Shown: positions 1-7,015 of the stretch, in pieces | Layout: each line of letters opens with the position of its first letter | Position numbering within the stretch: position 1 is the stretch's first letter | From: M55B127 sp035269185 | Lineage (GTDB): Bacteria > Bacillota > Halanaerobiia > Halanaerobiales > M55B127 | Assembly (NCBI GenBank): GCA_964430875.1 | Contig: CAYSHP010000068.1 | Span: 1 to 13,369, forward strand | DNA: 13,369 nucleotides | Direction: 5' to 3' | Program-made: the position numbers and the translations under genes | Notes under the pieces: model-generated | Databases searched by the model: none | Told to the model about the DNA's origin: nothing | What the model saw: only the letters and a program-made list of their open reading frames with translations

Positions 1-127
1 CGGTAGCATTGCTATTGCCTGCTGGGATATGGGCTTCGACCTTGTGGGTTATGAGTTAGATGAGGATTACTTTGAAAAAGCGTGTAAAAGAATTAAGAAA
101 CACACCAATCAAATGCAATTATTTTAA
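1..127 (+). CDS. DNA methyltransferase, C-terminal fragment (5' end outside window)
   Basis: Only the last 41 codons are present, read from base 2 to the TAA at 125-127. They begin G-S-I-A-I-A and continue through a region ending GYELDEDYFEKACKRI. This resembles the SAM-binding motif I segment (usual form F-x-G-S-G-T-x-x-I-A, then G-x-E-x-D-x-x-Y) of N6-adenine or N4-cytosine DNA methyltransferases. Finding this segment at the extreme C-terminus fits the circularly permuted beta group, where the catalytic DPPY motif comes first; that motif would lie upstream of the window. Phages carry such enzymes to modify their own DNA, for example against host restriction, but target site and role cannot be read here. 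The assignment rests on a short tail, so the family is likely and the specificity unknown. Confidence 0.75.
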   Translation, partial: GSIAIACWDMGFDLVGYELDEDYFEKACKRIKKHTNQMQLF

Positions 128-130
128 GTA

Positions 131-164
131 AAACTTGACAAATTCAAAAAAAATCGTTAAATTA
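131..164 (+). promoter_or_regulatory. Promoter-like element upstream of tRNA-Asn
   Basis: TTGACA (135-140) is followed after 17 bases by TAAATT (158-163). The -35 box is perfect and the -10 box matches TATAAT at 4 of 6 positions. The 12-mer AAACTTGACAAA and the octamer TTAAATTA recur with identical spacing at 3977-4010, the only other sizeable non-coding gap before a head gene. A start near base 170 would give about 50 bases of leader before the tRNA. It could drive the tRNA, the zinc-ribbon gene and the terminase genes. Being a promoter is an inference from the consensus and the repetition. Confidence 0.55.
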
Positions 165-219
165 CTAATGGTATATTCGATAAATATTTCTTAAATAGGC
201 GTTAAATGAACAATATTTG

Positions 220-291
220 GCAAAGATAGCTCAGCGGGAGAGCAACTGGCTGTTAACCAGTTAGCCGGAGGTTCAAATCCTTCTCTTTGCT
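220..291 (+). tRNA. tRNA-Asn (anticodon GTT)
   Basis: The cloverleaf folds completely. Acceptor arms 220-226 and 284-290 pair at all 7 positions. The D stem is GCTC/GAGC (229-232, 240-243) with a GGG-containing loop. The anticodon stem is ACTGG/CCAGT (245-249, 257-261) with loop CTGTTAA, giving anticodon GTT at 252-254. The variable loop has 5 bases, and the T arm (267-283) has a TTCAAAT loop. No CCA is encoded, and base 291, the discriminator position, is T, whereas bacterial tRNA-Asn normally has G73. It reads AAC/AAT, codons that are common in this A+T-rich phage, so a codon-supplementing role is plausible. The next ATG begins 3 bases after the acceptor stem. Confidence 0.95.
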
Positions 292-293
292 CT

Positions 294-509
294 ATGGCAA
301 ACAAAGAACCTAAAAAATGTTTAGATTGTGGTTACCCAATAGCCACTGACATTGGTTATAAGGAACATCACTTTAGGATATGCAATAGATGCAAAATGCC
401 TTGGAGTGCTGTTGATTTAGAAATAATGTTTAAAATAGAAAAGAAATACGGTAAAAGCATATATAAAGAAACAAAATTAGAGAGTATCAAGGATTACTTT
501 AATGACTAA
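294..509 (+). CDS. Small zinc-ribbon protein, function unknown
   Basis: This 71-residue protein has two CX2C knuckles, Cys9/Cys12 and Cys30/Cys33, separated by 17 residues, the usual layout of a zinc ribbon. A charged, Lys-rich C-terminal half follows, probably helical. No signal peptide or membrane segment is visible. Its place just before the terminase genes suggests a DNA- or protein-binding helper in packaging or late transcription, but nothing in the sequence proves this. The ATG lies 3 bases after the tRNA acceptor stem and has no Shine-Dalgarno sequence; the only later in-frame Met (about residue 39) would remove both knuckles, so the first ATG is kept. The end overlaps the next gene by 8 bases. 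Confidence 0.7.
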   Translation: MANKEPKKCLDCGYPIATDIGYKEHHFRICNRCKMPWSAVDLEIMFKIEKKYGKSIYKETKLESIKDYFND

Positions 510-1077
510 AGGCAAACCTACGGATAAACCCACTAAGAAATTATTTTTAAACTGTTTAATGAAGTCAGAAGGTCATTTAAGGAAGGCAGCTGAAATGGCA
601 AATGTGTCTTATCACACAATGTACAATTTAATTTATGCCAATCCTGATAAAGACCCACAATTTTCAAAGGCTGCAAAAGCAATAAAGAGAGCAAACAATC
701 AATTAATAGCCGATGCTGCTGAAGAAAGTTTGTTACAGAATGTAAGGGATAACAAAGAAATATCAACTATATTTGCCTTAAAAGCCTATGCAGGAAAGAG
801 TGAAGCACCACAGGAACACAGGCACACAATAGAGGATAATAGACAACCTAAGATACCTTTAGACGCTCTTAGCCCCAAAACATTAAAGATGATACAAAAA
901 GATATGCAAGAGAATAAGGGTATAGATTTAGATGATTTAGAAGAGGCTGAAACAGTAGATTATGAGGAATTAGAATATGATGGACACAAATTAAAAGACG
1001 GTTTACCTATTTATGACCCTGATGCTGAACCCACTAAAAGACAATCACCTTCTAAGAAAAAGAAAGATAGGCGATGA
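502..1077 (+). CDS. terS: Terminase small subunit
   Basis: A 191-residue protein placed directly before the large terminase, overlapping it by 4 bases (ATGA). Residues about 24-45 (HLRKAAEMANVSYHTMYNLI) form a clear helix-turn-helix of the kind small terminases use to recognise the pac or cos site. A helical, Ala-rich middle (about 55-100) is suited to oligomer formation. The C-terminal third is acidic and ends in a Lys/Arg-rich tail, often the part that contacts the large subunit. AAGGA about 8 bases upstream supports the ATG at 502. The role, marking phage DNA for packaging, is inferred from the motif, size and position rather than from strong family-specific residues. Confidence 0.85.
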   Translation: MTKGKPTDKPTKKLFLNCLMKSEGHLRKAAEMANVSYHTMYNLIYANPDKDPQFSKAAKAIKRANNQLIADAAEESLLQNVRDNKEISTIFALKAYAGKSEAPQEHRHTIEDNRQPKIPLDALSPKTLKMIQKDMQENKGIDLDDLEEAETVDYEELEYDGHKLKDGLPIYDPDAEPTKRQSPSKKKKDRR

Positions 1078-2492
1078 GTTATAGTTCGCTTGCATTAGAC
1101 CCTGTACAAGTTTCCTCAAGCCTTGCAAAAAAAGAATATTATACTTTTGTACAGGAGTTTTGGAATGTGATTGAAGATGGGGAATTTATACCCAATTGGC
1201 ACATAAAATATATGTGTGATGAAATTCAAAAAGTTGTTGATAGGGTAGTAAATAGAGAACCAAAATTATATGATTTATGTATTAACATAAGTCCAGGCTC
1301 AACAAAGTCAACTGTTGTAAGCAAAATGTTGTTGCCTTATATGTGGTCTAGGAATCGATCAGTAAAATATATTGCTGCATCTTATTCTGGAGACCTTTCT
1401 GAAGACTTTTTAATAAAAGCCAAAAAAATAATAAACTCTAATAAATATAAAAATTATTTTGGTGAAATTGAATTTGACAAAAAGATGAACCGAAATAAAA
1501 GATTTCGGAATATTCAGAATGGTGAGGCAATGGCAACTTCAGTTGGTGGACAGACACTAGGTTCACATGGAGATATAATTACTCTTGATGACCTTATTGA
1601 TGTAGAAGATGCCTATTCTAGGGCAGCCAGAGAGAAAGCAAAGAAGTATCTTACCGAAACAATAAGCGGTAGGAAAACAAGCCGTTTAGGAACTCCAATC
1701 ATTATGGTAGGTCAAAGACTCCATGTTGGCGACCCAACCGATGTTATGTTAGACGAGTTTCCAAATGTAAAACATATAAAAATACCTGCTGAAATAAGTG
1801 ATTTTACTCCCAAGCCAGAAAGTTTAAAAGAGAAATATGAAGACCAGTTGATGAATAAAAAGCGGATGGATTGGAATTTTTTGAAACCTATTAAAGAGAA
1901 ATCCCCCGTTTTATATTCTACTCAATATGGACAGCAACCAGGCTCTAATTCAGGTAATATTTGGAAAGATAATTTTAATTGGGTTCAGCCAGATGAATTA
2001 CCTAGCATATATAAACTTGCTGATTATGGTACTGATTGGGATACCGCTTATACTAAAAAGACCCAACAATCAGCATCGGCTTATGTAACTTCAGGTCGAT
2101 TAGGTGAAAATATATTTATGTATGATTTGGGTTGGTTTTGGAAAGAAACACCAGAGGTTAAACAGTATATAAGAGAGATGGAAAATGCAGGAACCCATTT
2201 TTTTGAAAACAAGGCAAACGGTCGGGCAATGCACGATGACTTAAAACATGAGAATATACCTGTTAGGTTAGTAACCGATGTACCAAACAAAGGTGATTCC
2301 ATAGCAAGGGCTAATATGGCTTCTGATAAGGCAGCGACTGGTAAGATATATGTTAATATTGCTTTAAAGGAGAAAATGCTAAGAGATAGAAAACAGGGGC
2401 TTTTAAAGTTTCCTGCTGGACATGATGATTTAAGCGATGCAATTTCTCAGGCAATTTTAAGACATTCAAAAATGAGAAGCGCATTATGGTAA
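1074..2492 (+). CDS. terL: Terminase large subunit (packaging ATPase/nuclease)
   Basis: This 472-residue motor protein pumps DNA into the prohead and cuts it. The ATPase domain has a Walker A variant, SPGSTKST (73-80), with Thr in place of the Gly usually found before the Lys; similar P-P-G-x-x-K-S forms occur in other phage terminases. Walker B with the catalytic acid is DIITLDD (167-173), and QTLGSHGD just before it is typical of the family. The RNase H-like nuclease domain shows acidic clusters in the expected order: D317/D321/D323 in LADYGTDWDTAY, E378 in ENKANG, and D451/D452 in HDDLSDA. Length is normal. It overlaps terS by 4 bases, and ATAGG a few bases upstream serves as a weak ribosome site. 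The assignment is firm. Confidence 0.96.
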   Translation: MSYSSLALDPVQVSSSLAKKEYYTFVQEFWNVIEDGEFIPNWHIKYMCDEIQKVVDRVVNREPKLYDLCINISPGSTKSTVVSKMLLPYMWSRNRSVKYIAASYSGDLSEDFLIKAKKIINSNKYKNYFGEIEFDKKMNRNKRFRNIQNGEAMATSVGGQTLGSHGDIITLDDLIDVEDAYSRAAREKAKKYLTETISGRKTSRLGTPIIMVGQRLHVGDPTDVMLDEFPNVKHIKIPAEISDFTPKPESLKEKYEDQLMNKKRMDWNFLKPIKEKSPVLYSTQYGQQPGSNSGNIWKDNFNWVQPDELPSIYKLADYGTDWDTAYTKKTQQSASAYVTSGRLGENIFMYDLGWFWKETPEVKQYIREMENAGTHFFENKANGRAMHDDLKHENIPVRLVTDVPNKGDSIARANMASDKAATGKIYVNIALKEKMLRDRKQGLLKFPAGHDDLSDAISQAILRHSKMRSALW

Positions 2493-2504
2493 ATAGGAGA
2501 TATT

Positions 2505-3893
2505 ATGAGTGATTTTAGGAATGTAAGACAATTATTTTATGACATATATGATGAATATTTTGGCAATGAACAAATTTGGACTACTCTAAAATATAAGCCT
2601 TTTGGTCAGTTAAAGTTTAGAGATTATTACAGGATATATAAAAGAGGCGGTTTGGGTTCCAAACTAATCAAGATACCTGCTGAATATACTTGGAGAAGCC
2701 ACCCAAGACTAAACCCTGTAAATGAAAATTTTGAGAGAATGGCAAAAAAGAAACAGCTATTTAACAGATGTGAAAGAGTAGACCGTATATCGGGTATAGG
2801 AAAATATGGTGTTTTGTTGATAGGTGTAGGCGATTCTAACGAACTAAGTAAACCTGTAAGGCAAGATAGTTTAAATAGTTTTGATGACATTTTATATTTT
2901 AGACCTTACAATCAAGACCATGTAGAGATTAGCGAATGGGAAAATGACGATAAAAACCCAAGATATGGTTTACCCAAAATGTATTCTATTACAACAGGTG
3001 CAGGACTAAATGAAAGAAAAGGAAATACAAATAATGTACACTGGACTAGATTAATTCATGTAGCAGAAGAAAAAGACGAAAATGAGATAGAAGGAACCCC
3101 AAGATTACAAAATGTTTTTAATAGGCTGGTTGATTTAGAAAAAATAGTGGGTAGTTCTGGCGAAGCATATTTTAGAATGGTTACTGACAAAATACTTTTT
3201 GATTTAGACCAAAATGTTTCTTTAACCGATGATGAAAAAGACAATTTTCAAGAACAAGTTGATGAACTAATACATGGTTTTAGAAATTATATGCGTACTA
3301 GGGGCGTTGATGTAAAAAAGATAGAAACTGATATGACTGATCCCAAAGGTGCTTTTGATGTTGTTATTAACACTATTTGCGCAACAACAGGTTACCCTAG
3401 AAAGTTTTTATTAGGTTCTGAAAGAGGCGAAATTACTTCCTCTATGGACATTTTTACATTTTTTGACTCAATGCAGGTAAGAAGGAAAAAGTTTGCAGAA
3501 AGAGAAATATTAGACGCTTTATTAGATAGATTTGAGTATTATGGTATTATTGATGACTCTTATAGCTATGAATGGAACTGGAAGCCACTATATGAACTAT
3601 CACCAAAAGAAAAAGCAGATATATCAGAAAGTCTTGGCAATGCTATTGAGTCAATAGGTAAATCTGAACTTCTTGGTGATTTGTTAAGTAATGAAGAGGC
3701 TAGAAAAATTATTGGCTTTGAAGGTGGTTATAGTGCGATAGCAGAAAGCGTCATTGAGGATATGAAGGAAAACAATCCTAAAGCGTACAAAAAGATAATG
3801 AAACTTGGTCAAAAAGTAGATTCCGATCCTATTTCAGTAACTAGTTATTTATCACAATTTACCAACAATTTTAGTAAAATGATTAAATATTAA
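2505..3893 (+). CDS. Portal protein
   Basis: A 462-residue protein between large terminase and head protease, the standard position and a normal length for a portal. It would form the dodecameric ring at one capsid vertex through which DNA passes and to which neck proteins attach. Family-like features are an early KIPAEYTWR segment, a central clip/stem region with SGEAYFRMVTDKILFDL, and a segment around GYPRKFLLGSERGEITSS, close to the P-x-x-x-L-x-G motif common in portal wing/stem domains. It is followed by a YEWNWKPLYELSPKEKADISE stretch that is also typical. I read it as a DUF1073-like portal, an assignment from memory of the family. AGGAGA at 2495-2500 fixes the start. A long A+T-rich gap follows. 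Confidence 0.9.
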   Translation: MSDFRNVRQLFYDIYDEYFGNEQIWTTLKYKPFGQLKFRDYYRIYKRGGLGSKLIKIPAEYTWRSHPRLNPVNENFERMAKKKQLFNRCERVDRISGIGKYGVLLIGVGDSNELSKPVRQDSLNSFDDILYFRPYNQDHVEISEWENDDKNPRYGLPKMYSITTGAGLNERKGNTNNVHWTRLIHVAEEKDENEIEGTPRLQNVFNRLVDLEKIVGSSGEAYFRMVTDKILFDLDQNVSLTDDEKDNFQEQVDELIHGFRNYMRTRGVDVKKIETDMTDPKGAFDVVINTICATTGYPRKFLLGSERGEITSSMDIFTFFDSMQVRRKKFAEREILDALLDRFEYYGIIDDSYSYEWNWKPLYELSPKEKADISESLGNAIESIGKSELLGDLLSNEEARKIIGFEGGYSAIAESVIEDMKENNPKAYKKIMKLGQKVDSDPISVTSYLSQFTNNFSKMIKY

Positions 3894-3901
3894 CGGTTAT
3901 T

Positions 3902-3958
3902 TAAAATAAAAATTTATTTTATAAACATATAAAAAACAATATTTTTTTGTTTTTATAT
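3902..3958. repeat. Two A+T-only inverted repeats after the portal gene
   Basis: The first is a perfect 9-base palindrome arm pair (3902-3910 and 3913-3921) with a 2-base centre. The second pairs 3927-3939 with 3947-3958: ATAT and AAAAACAA match TTGTTTTT and ATAT over 12 pairs with one bulged A. Stems this poor in G+C are weak as RNA, though the T-rich arms could help transcripts end. They might equally be protein-binding sites or simply base composition. They separate the packaging genes from the head genes. Confidence 0.4.
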
Positions 3959-3976
3959 TAAAGTAATTTTTCAGGT

Positions 3977-4010
3977 AAACTTGACAAAGCCACTAATAAT
4001 GCTTAAATTA
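3977..4010 (+). promoter_or_regulatory. Promoter-like element upstream of the head genes
   Basis: TTGACA (3981-3986), 17 bases, then TAAATT (4004-4009), inside a copy of the pattern at 131-164: the same 12-mer AAACTTGACAAA and the same TTAAATTA at the same distance. It sits 19 bases before the protease start codon. A start at about 4016 would place the ribosome site CGGAG at the very 5' end of the message, giving an unusually short leader. TATAGT (4009-4014) is a better -10 box but lies 22 bases from TTGACA. It probably gives separate control to the capsid genes; that role is inferred. Confidence 0.55.
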
Positions 4011-4028
4011 TAGTACGGAGATTTTAAA

Positions 4029-5483
4029 ATGGCAAAATTAAAAATTAAACTTTCACGGCACACCCGGAGCGAAAATTTAGCGGGAAGAAAGCACTTAGTA
4101 GTACCCACCGTCCCTATTATAGAGGGGGTTTTTAACGGTGTATTGTTAAAAAGTGATACCCTTAAAGACTCAACGGTAATGTGGAACTCACAGCCAGTTT
4201 ATTATAACCATCCTGTTGATGCAATTGGCTTTCCTACTGCTGTTTATAATAGAGACATTTTTAATGATTTCTATATTGGTACAATTTTAAATGCTGAGTT
4301 TGGTGAAGACGGTTTGCAGTGGGAAACCTGGATTGATGAAGAAAGGCTAAAAAAGTTTAACCCCGACACTTTAGAAAAATTAAAGAGCGGGGAAATGGAA
4401 GAGGGTTCAGTTGGTTATTGGACTAATGATTATGAATTTGTTGCAGGTGAATTTGATGGAGAGCCTTATTTTGAAATTGACTATAATATAAAGCCTGATC
4501 ATTTTGCTGTTTTGGGTGATGAAGAAGATATAGGTGCCTGTTCTATTGAGGATGGATGTGGTTGTAATCGAACTAACAGTGGAGAGGATAGAAATATGAA
4601 AATGATGATTAGGGGCTTTAAAAGCCAAGAAAATATAAGCCAAGATGATATAGGCACAGGAGATAAAATAGAGATGGATAATTCTAGTGATGAAACACAT
4701 GAAGGTTCTTGGGGAAACATAGATCATGTAAAGGATAGAAACACTATTTTAAAGGCTAATAATTATAAATCACTGACAGAAGAAATGTATCTGATAAGAG
4801 ATGATAACTGGGAAGAAGCACCCTCACAAAGATTGCATTACCCACACCATACAGTTATAGACGGAGAGTTAGTAGTTTCTGAAGACGGCGTAAAATCTGC
4901 AAGGTCTTTTCTTGAGAGAGGTGATACCAAAGAGACAGATGCTGCATATAATCATTTAAAAAGACACTATAACGAACTAGGTCTTGAATGGGAGAATGAC
5001 AACAAAGAGAACGTTAACAACAAAACTATTTTAGACAGAATTAATGAATTGTTCAATAAAAATAAGGAACAAGATATGAGTAAAACGAAAGAAGGAAAAG
5101 ATAAGAAGGTTTTTCAAGATTGCGATACAGTAGAAGATTGCAAGGCTTTCACACAGCGTATTAACGATACAGGTGTTGATACCGTAAAGAAACTGCTTGA
5201 TTTTAACGATGCTTTTGGTGTTGAAAAGATTGAAGAACTCATTGGTGAATTTAAGGAAAGACAGGAACAGGAAGAAAAAGAAATCCAAGAGATGAGAGAT
5301 GAATTAGTTGAGGATTTTGATTTTAGCAAAGATGAAGTTTCTGGAATGGGTTTTGATACACTAAAAAGTGTAAAAAACAAACTTACCAAGAAAGACAAAA
5401 AGGGAAATAATTATTTAGGTAATAACGGAAATTCAGATGGGAAAAATTATAAACGCATCCCATTTAACAAAGATAAGGAGTAA
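4029..5483 (+). CDS. Prohead protease-scaffold polyprotein (DUF2213-like)
   Basis: A 484-residue protein between portal and capsid genes. Residues 1-180 look like a DUF2213-type prohead protease: NHPV with His61, a GSVGYW segment with Ser127, and KPDHFAVLG then GACSIEDGCGC (169-179). His61 and Ser127 are the best candidates for catalytic residues, by analogy only. Residues about 255-322 contain a YPHHTVIDGEL motif and a helical KRHYNELG stretch, a module I associate with phage prohead proteases. Residues 350-484 are charged and helical, ending in a Gly/Asn/Lys-rich tail, like a scaffold. Two internal in-frame ATG codons, M190 and M350, each have a good ribosome site, so shorter products are likely. 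CGGAG at 4016-4020 supports the main start. The protease would cleave scaffold and itself during head maturation. Confidence 0.82.
   Translation: MAKLKIKLSRHTRSENLAGRKHLVVPTVPIIEGVFNGVLLKSDTLKDSTVMWNSQPVYYNHPVDAIGFPTAVYNRDIFNDFYIGTILNAEFGEDGLQWETWIDEERLKKFNPDTLEKLKSGEMEEGSVGYWTNDYEFVAGEFDGEPYFEIDYNIKPDHFAVLGDEEDIGACSIEDGCGCNRTNSGEDRNMKMMIRGFKSQENISQDDIGTGDKIEMDNSSDETHEGSWGNIDHVKDRNTILKANNYKSLTEEMYLIRDDNWEEAPSQRLHYPHHTVIDGELVVSEDGVKSARSFLERGDTKETDAAYNHLKRHYNELGLEWENDNKENVNNKTILDRINELFNKNKEQDMSKTKEGKDKKVFQDCDTVEDCKAFTQRINDTGVDTVKKLLDFNDAFGVEKIEELIGEFKERQEQEEKEIQEMRDELVEDFDFSKDEVSGMGFDTLKSVKNKLTKKDKKGNNYLGNNGNSDGKNYKRIPFNKDKE
4583..5483 (+). other. Internal in-frame start in protease gene (M190 product)
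   Basis: AGAGGA (4583-4588) lies 7 bases before an in-frame ATG at 4596-4598, which is codon 190. The codon falls exactly at the end of the protease-like part, after the Cys-rich GCGC segment. Initiation here would give a 295-residue protein without the protease. Phage lambda uses a comparable in-frame internal start (C/Nu3) to make scaffold. Use of this site is inferred. Confidence 0.45.
5064..5483 (+). other. Internal in-frame start for a nested scaffold protein (M350 product)
   Basis: AAGGAA (5064-5069) is followed after 6 bases by an in-frame ATG at 5076-5078, codon 350. The product would be 135 residues: Lys-rich at first, then a long acidic helical stretch around residues 395-430 (EELIGEFKERQEQEEKE) with coiled-coil character, and a basic tail. 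Size and composition suit a scaffolding protein, and the start sits at a domain boundary. This resembles lambda Nu3, made from inside gene C. It is inferred from spacing and composition. Confidence 0.55.
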
Positions 5484-5486
5484 AAC

Positions 5487-5954
5487 ATGAGTACAAAAAC
5501 ACTATTGCAGGGTGATTTAAGGGGAAACCTTGAAACCACCGAACTTGCTGCTGATACCAATGTTTCTGCTGCTGTATATAGAGATGGTAGTGATGAATTT
5601 GCTGCAATCGCTTCTGATGATTCTGACCATCGTTTGCTTTTGCTCACCAGTGAAGGTCATTTTGATAAAAATGCAAATGATACCTATGGAGATGCTGACG
5701 GTAAGATAGATTCTGGTGATTCTGCACAAGCCGTGAGACCCCGTAAGGGCGACAAGGTTTCTGTATGGTTAGATAATTCTAATGTTTCTGGCAACAATGT
5801 AAGCAAGGGCGACGCCCTTTATTACTATGGTTCCTCAGGAACAGCTGGAACTTTTTCGGGTGCGGGTTCTAATAATCCAATTCTCGAAGCTGCTGAAGCA
5901 ATTGATAATAATGATGGCGATGCAGTTACTCGTATTGAAGCATATGTACTTTAA
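5487..5954 (+). CDS. Probable head decoration (capsid-stabilising) protein
   Basis: A 155-residue acidic protein rich in Gly, Ser, Asp and Ala, with alternating short hydrophobic stretches that suggest beta structure. It lies between the protease-scaffold and major capsid genes, where decoration proteins such as lambda gpD or DUF2190-type proteins are found. The second half has the pattern KGDKVSVWLDNS...KGDALYYYGSSG...ILEAAEAIDNNDGDAVTRIEAYVL, which matches the usual G-D-x-V/A-Y, G, A-x-E-A-x-D-x-G, V-x-V ending of small beta-barrel decoration proteins. AAGGAG at 5475-5480 overlaps the end of the previous gene and gives a strong start. Catalytic or membrane features are absent. The role is inferred from position and composition; an alternative is a minor head fibre or cement protein. 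Confidence 0.65.
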   Translation: MSTKTLLQGDLRGNLETTELAADTNVSAAVYRDGSDEFAAIASDDSDHRLLLLTSEGHFDKNANDTYGDADGKIDSGDSAQAVRPRKGDKVSVWLDNSNVSGNNVSKGDALYYYGSSGTAGTFSGAGSNNPILEAAEAIDNNDGDAVTRIEAYVL

Positions 5955-5974
5955 TTATAAACATGGAGCTAAAA

Positions 5975-6997
5975 ATGAATAAACTTGTATCAACTCTCAA
6001 TATGCTTCATCAGGGTCAAAAGAACCGTGCTATTTTCAATAAACTTAAAGAAAATAGTTATGATATTAATTCTTTGCGAACTAATGAGGCTTTACCCGAT
6101 GAGGCTTGGGAAACAATTGATAATATTGTAAAAAGAGCGAAAAAACCTGCTCTTACTTTTACCAACACATTAGAAAATTATGGGATGGTAAATGACAGCA
6201 GGACACTTGCCGATGTGTTAATCAAATGGTATGAAGTTGCAGAACTTGATAAAGACCCCACAGTATCAATAATGGGTGATGAGGCAACTGATAATGAAAG
6301 ACCTGATTGGTCTATGAACGCATTACCTTTGCCTGTAATTCACAAGGATTTCTTTATCCCCTGGAGACTTTCACAGGTTAACGAAGGCGAACAGATGTTC
6401 GATATACCCCGTGAAATGATTTTCCAATATACTAGAAAAATAGCCGAGACAGTTGAAGATATGAATCTTAATGGTTCAGATATTACACTGAATGGCTATG
6501 GTATTAGCGGTGCTACTAATCATACTGATATTAATACTGGCTCACTTACCGACGATTGGGCTGATACTGGCGAATCAGAACATATTATGGACGATGTTTT
6601 AACAATGAAACAGGTTCTAGTAGACCTTGATTTTCCTGAGTCTGGACCGTATGCTCTTTTTATTCCTTCCAGATTTTCCTCTACATTCGAAAAGAACTTT
6701 ACTGATTATTATGGACAGACAATCAGAGAAAGAGTCCTTAGTATTACTGGTATTGATGATATTGTTGTTTGCCCTGACCTTCCTGATGAAAACGACGACG
6801 GCGTTTCTACTAACTATGTAATGCTTATGTATATGTCGCCTGAAGTTATGACAGTTGAAAGAGCAGTTGACCTTCAACCCATTAGTTGGGAAACAAACGG
6901 TGGAATGGTTGAACACTATAAACTGTTTTCTGCTCAAGTACCAAAGGTAACAAGCGGCCCTGGCAGTGATTTGGGTATTGCATATTACAACGGATAA
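5975..6997 (+). CDS. Major capsid protein
   Basis: A protein of 340 residues that would form the icosahedral shell. The central segment HKDFFIPWR (about 123-131), followed by an amphipathic helix ending IAETVEDMNLNG (about 156-167) and GYGISGATNH, has the layout of HK97-fold capsid proteins of the encapsulin-like branch: a D-F-x-I-P/W strand, the long spine helix, then the A domain. The C-terminal part (MYMSPEVMTVERAVDLQPISWE...KLFSAQVPKV) gives the usual P-domain strands. The start is set at 5975 because GGAG (5965-5968) lies 6 bases before it; the ATG at 5963 would overlap that ribosome site and adds only four residues. The position after protease and decoration genes supports the call. Confidence 0.9.
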   Translation: MNKLVSTLNMLHQGQKNRAIFNKLKENSYDINSLRTNEALPDEAWETIDNIVKRAKKPALTFTNTLENYGMVNDSRTLADVLIKWYEVAELDKDPTVSIMGDEATDNERPDWSMNALPLPVIHKDFFIPWRLSQVNEGEQMFDIPREMIFQYTRKIAETVEDMNLNGSDITLNGYGISGATNHTDINTGSLTDDWADTGESEHIMDDVLTMKQVLVDLDFPESGPYALFIPSRFSSTFEKNFTDYYGQTIRERVLSITGIDDIVVCPDLPDENDDGVSTNYVMLMYMSPEVMTVERAVDLQPISWETNGGMVEHYKLFSAQVPKVTSGPGSDLGIAYYNG

Positions 6998-7015
6998 GTC
7001 TATTAATATAAATAT

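Noticed and set aside
1292..1315. Degenerate Walker A (Thr instead of Gly before Lys) as a sign of an inactive terminase
   Set aside because: Phage large terminases often have P-G-x-x-K-S variants, and Walker B and the nuclease acids are intact.
4407..4727. Overlapping reverse-strand open frames (also at 533-766, 2081-2302, 5114-5398, 6617-7030, 8156-8413, 13036-13239)
   Set aside because: They lie opposite well-supported genes, have low-complexity Ser/Phe/Ile-rich translations expected from the antisense of coding DNA, and lack ribosome sites that I could see.
5963..5974. Upstream ATG as start of the major capsid protein
   Set aside because: This ATG overlaps the ribosome site GGAG that is ideally spaced for the ATG at 5975; it adds only M-E-L-K.
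6627..6821. Second + strand frame inside the major capsid gene
   Set aside because: Leu/Phe/Met-rich translation of an alternate frame with no ribosome site; fully inside a confident gene.
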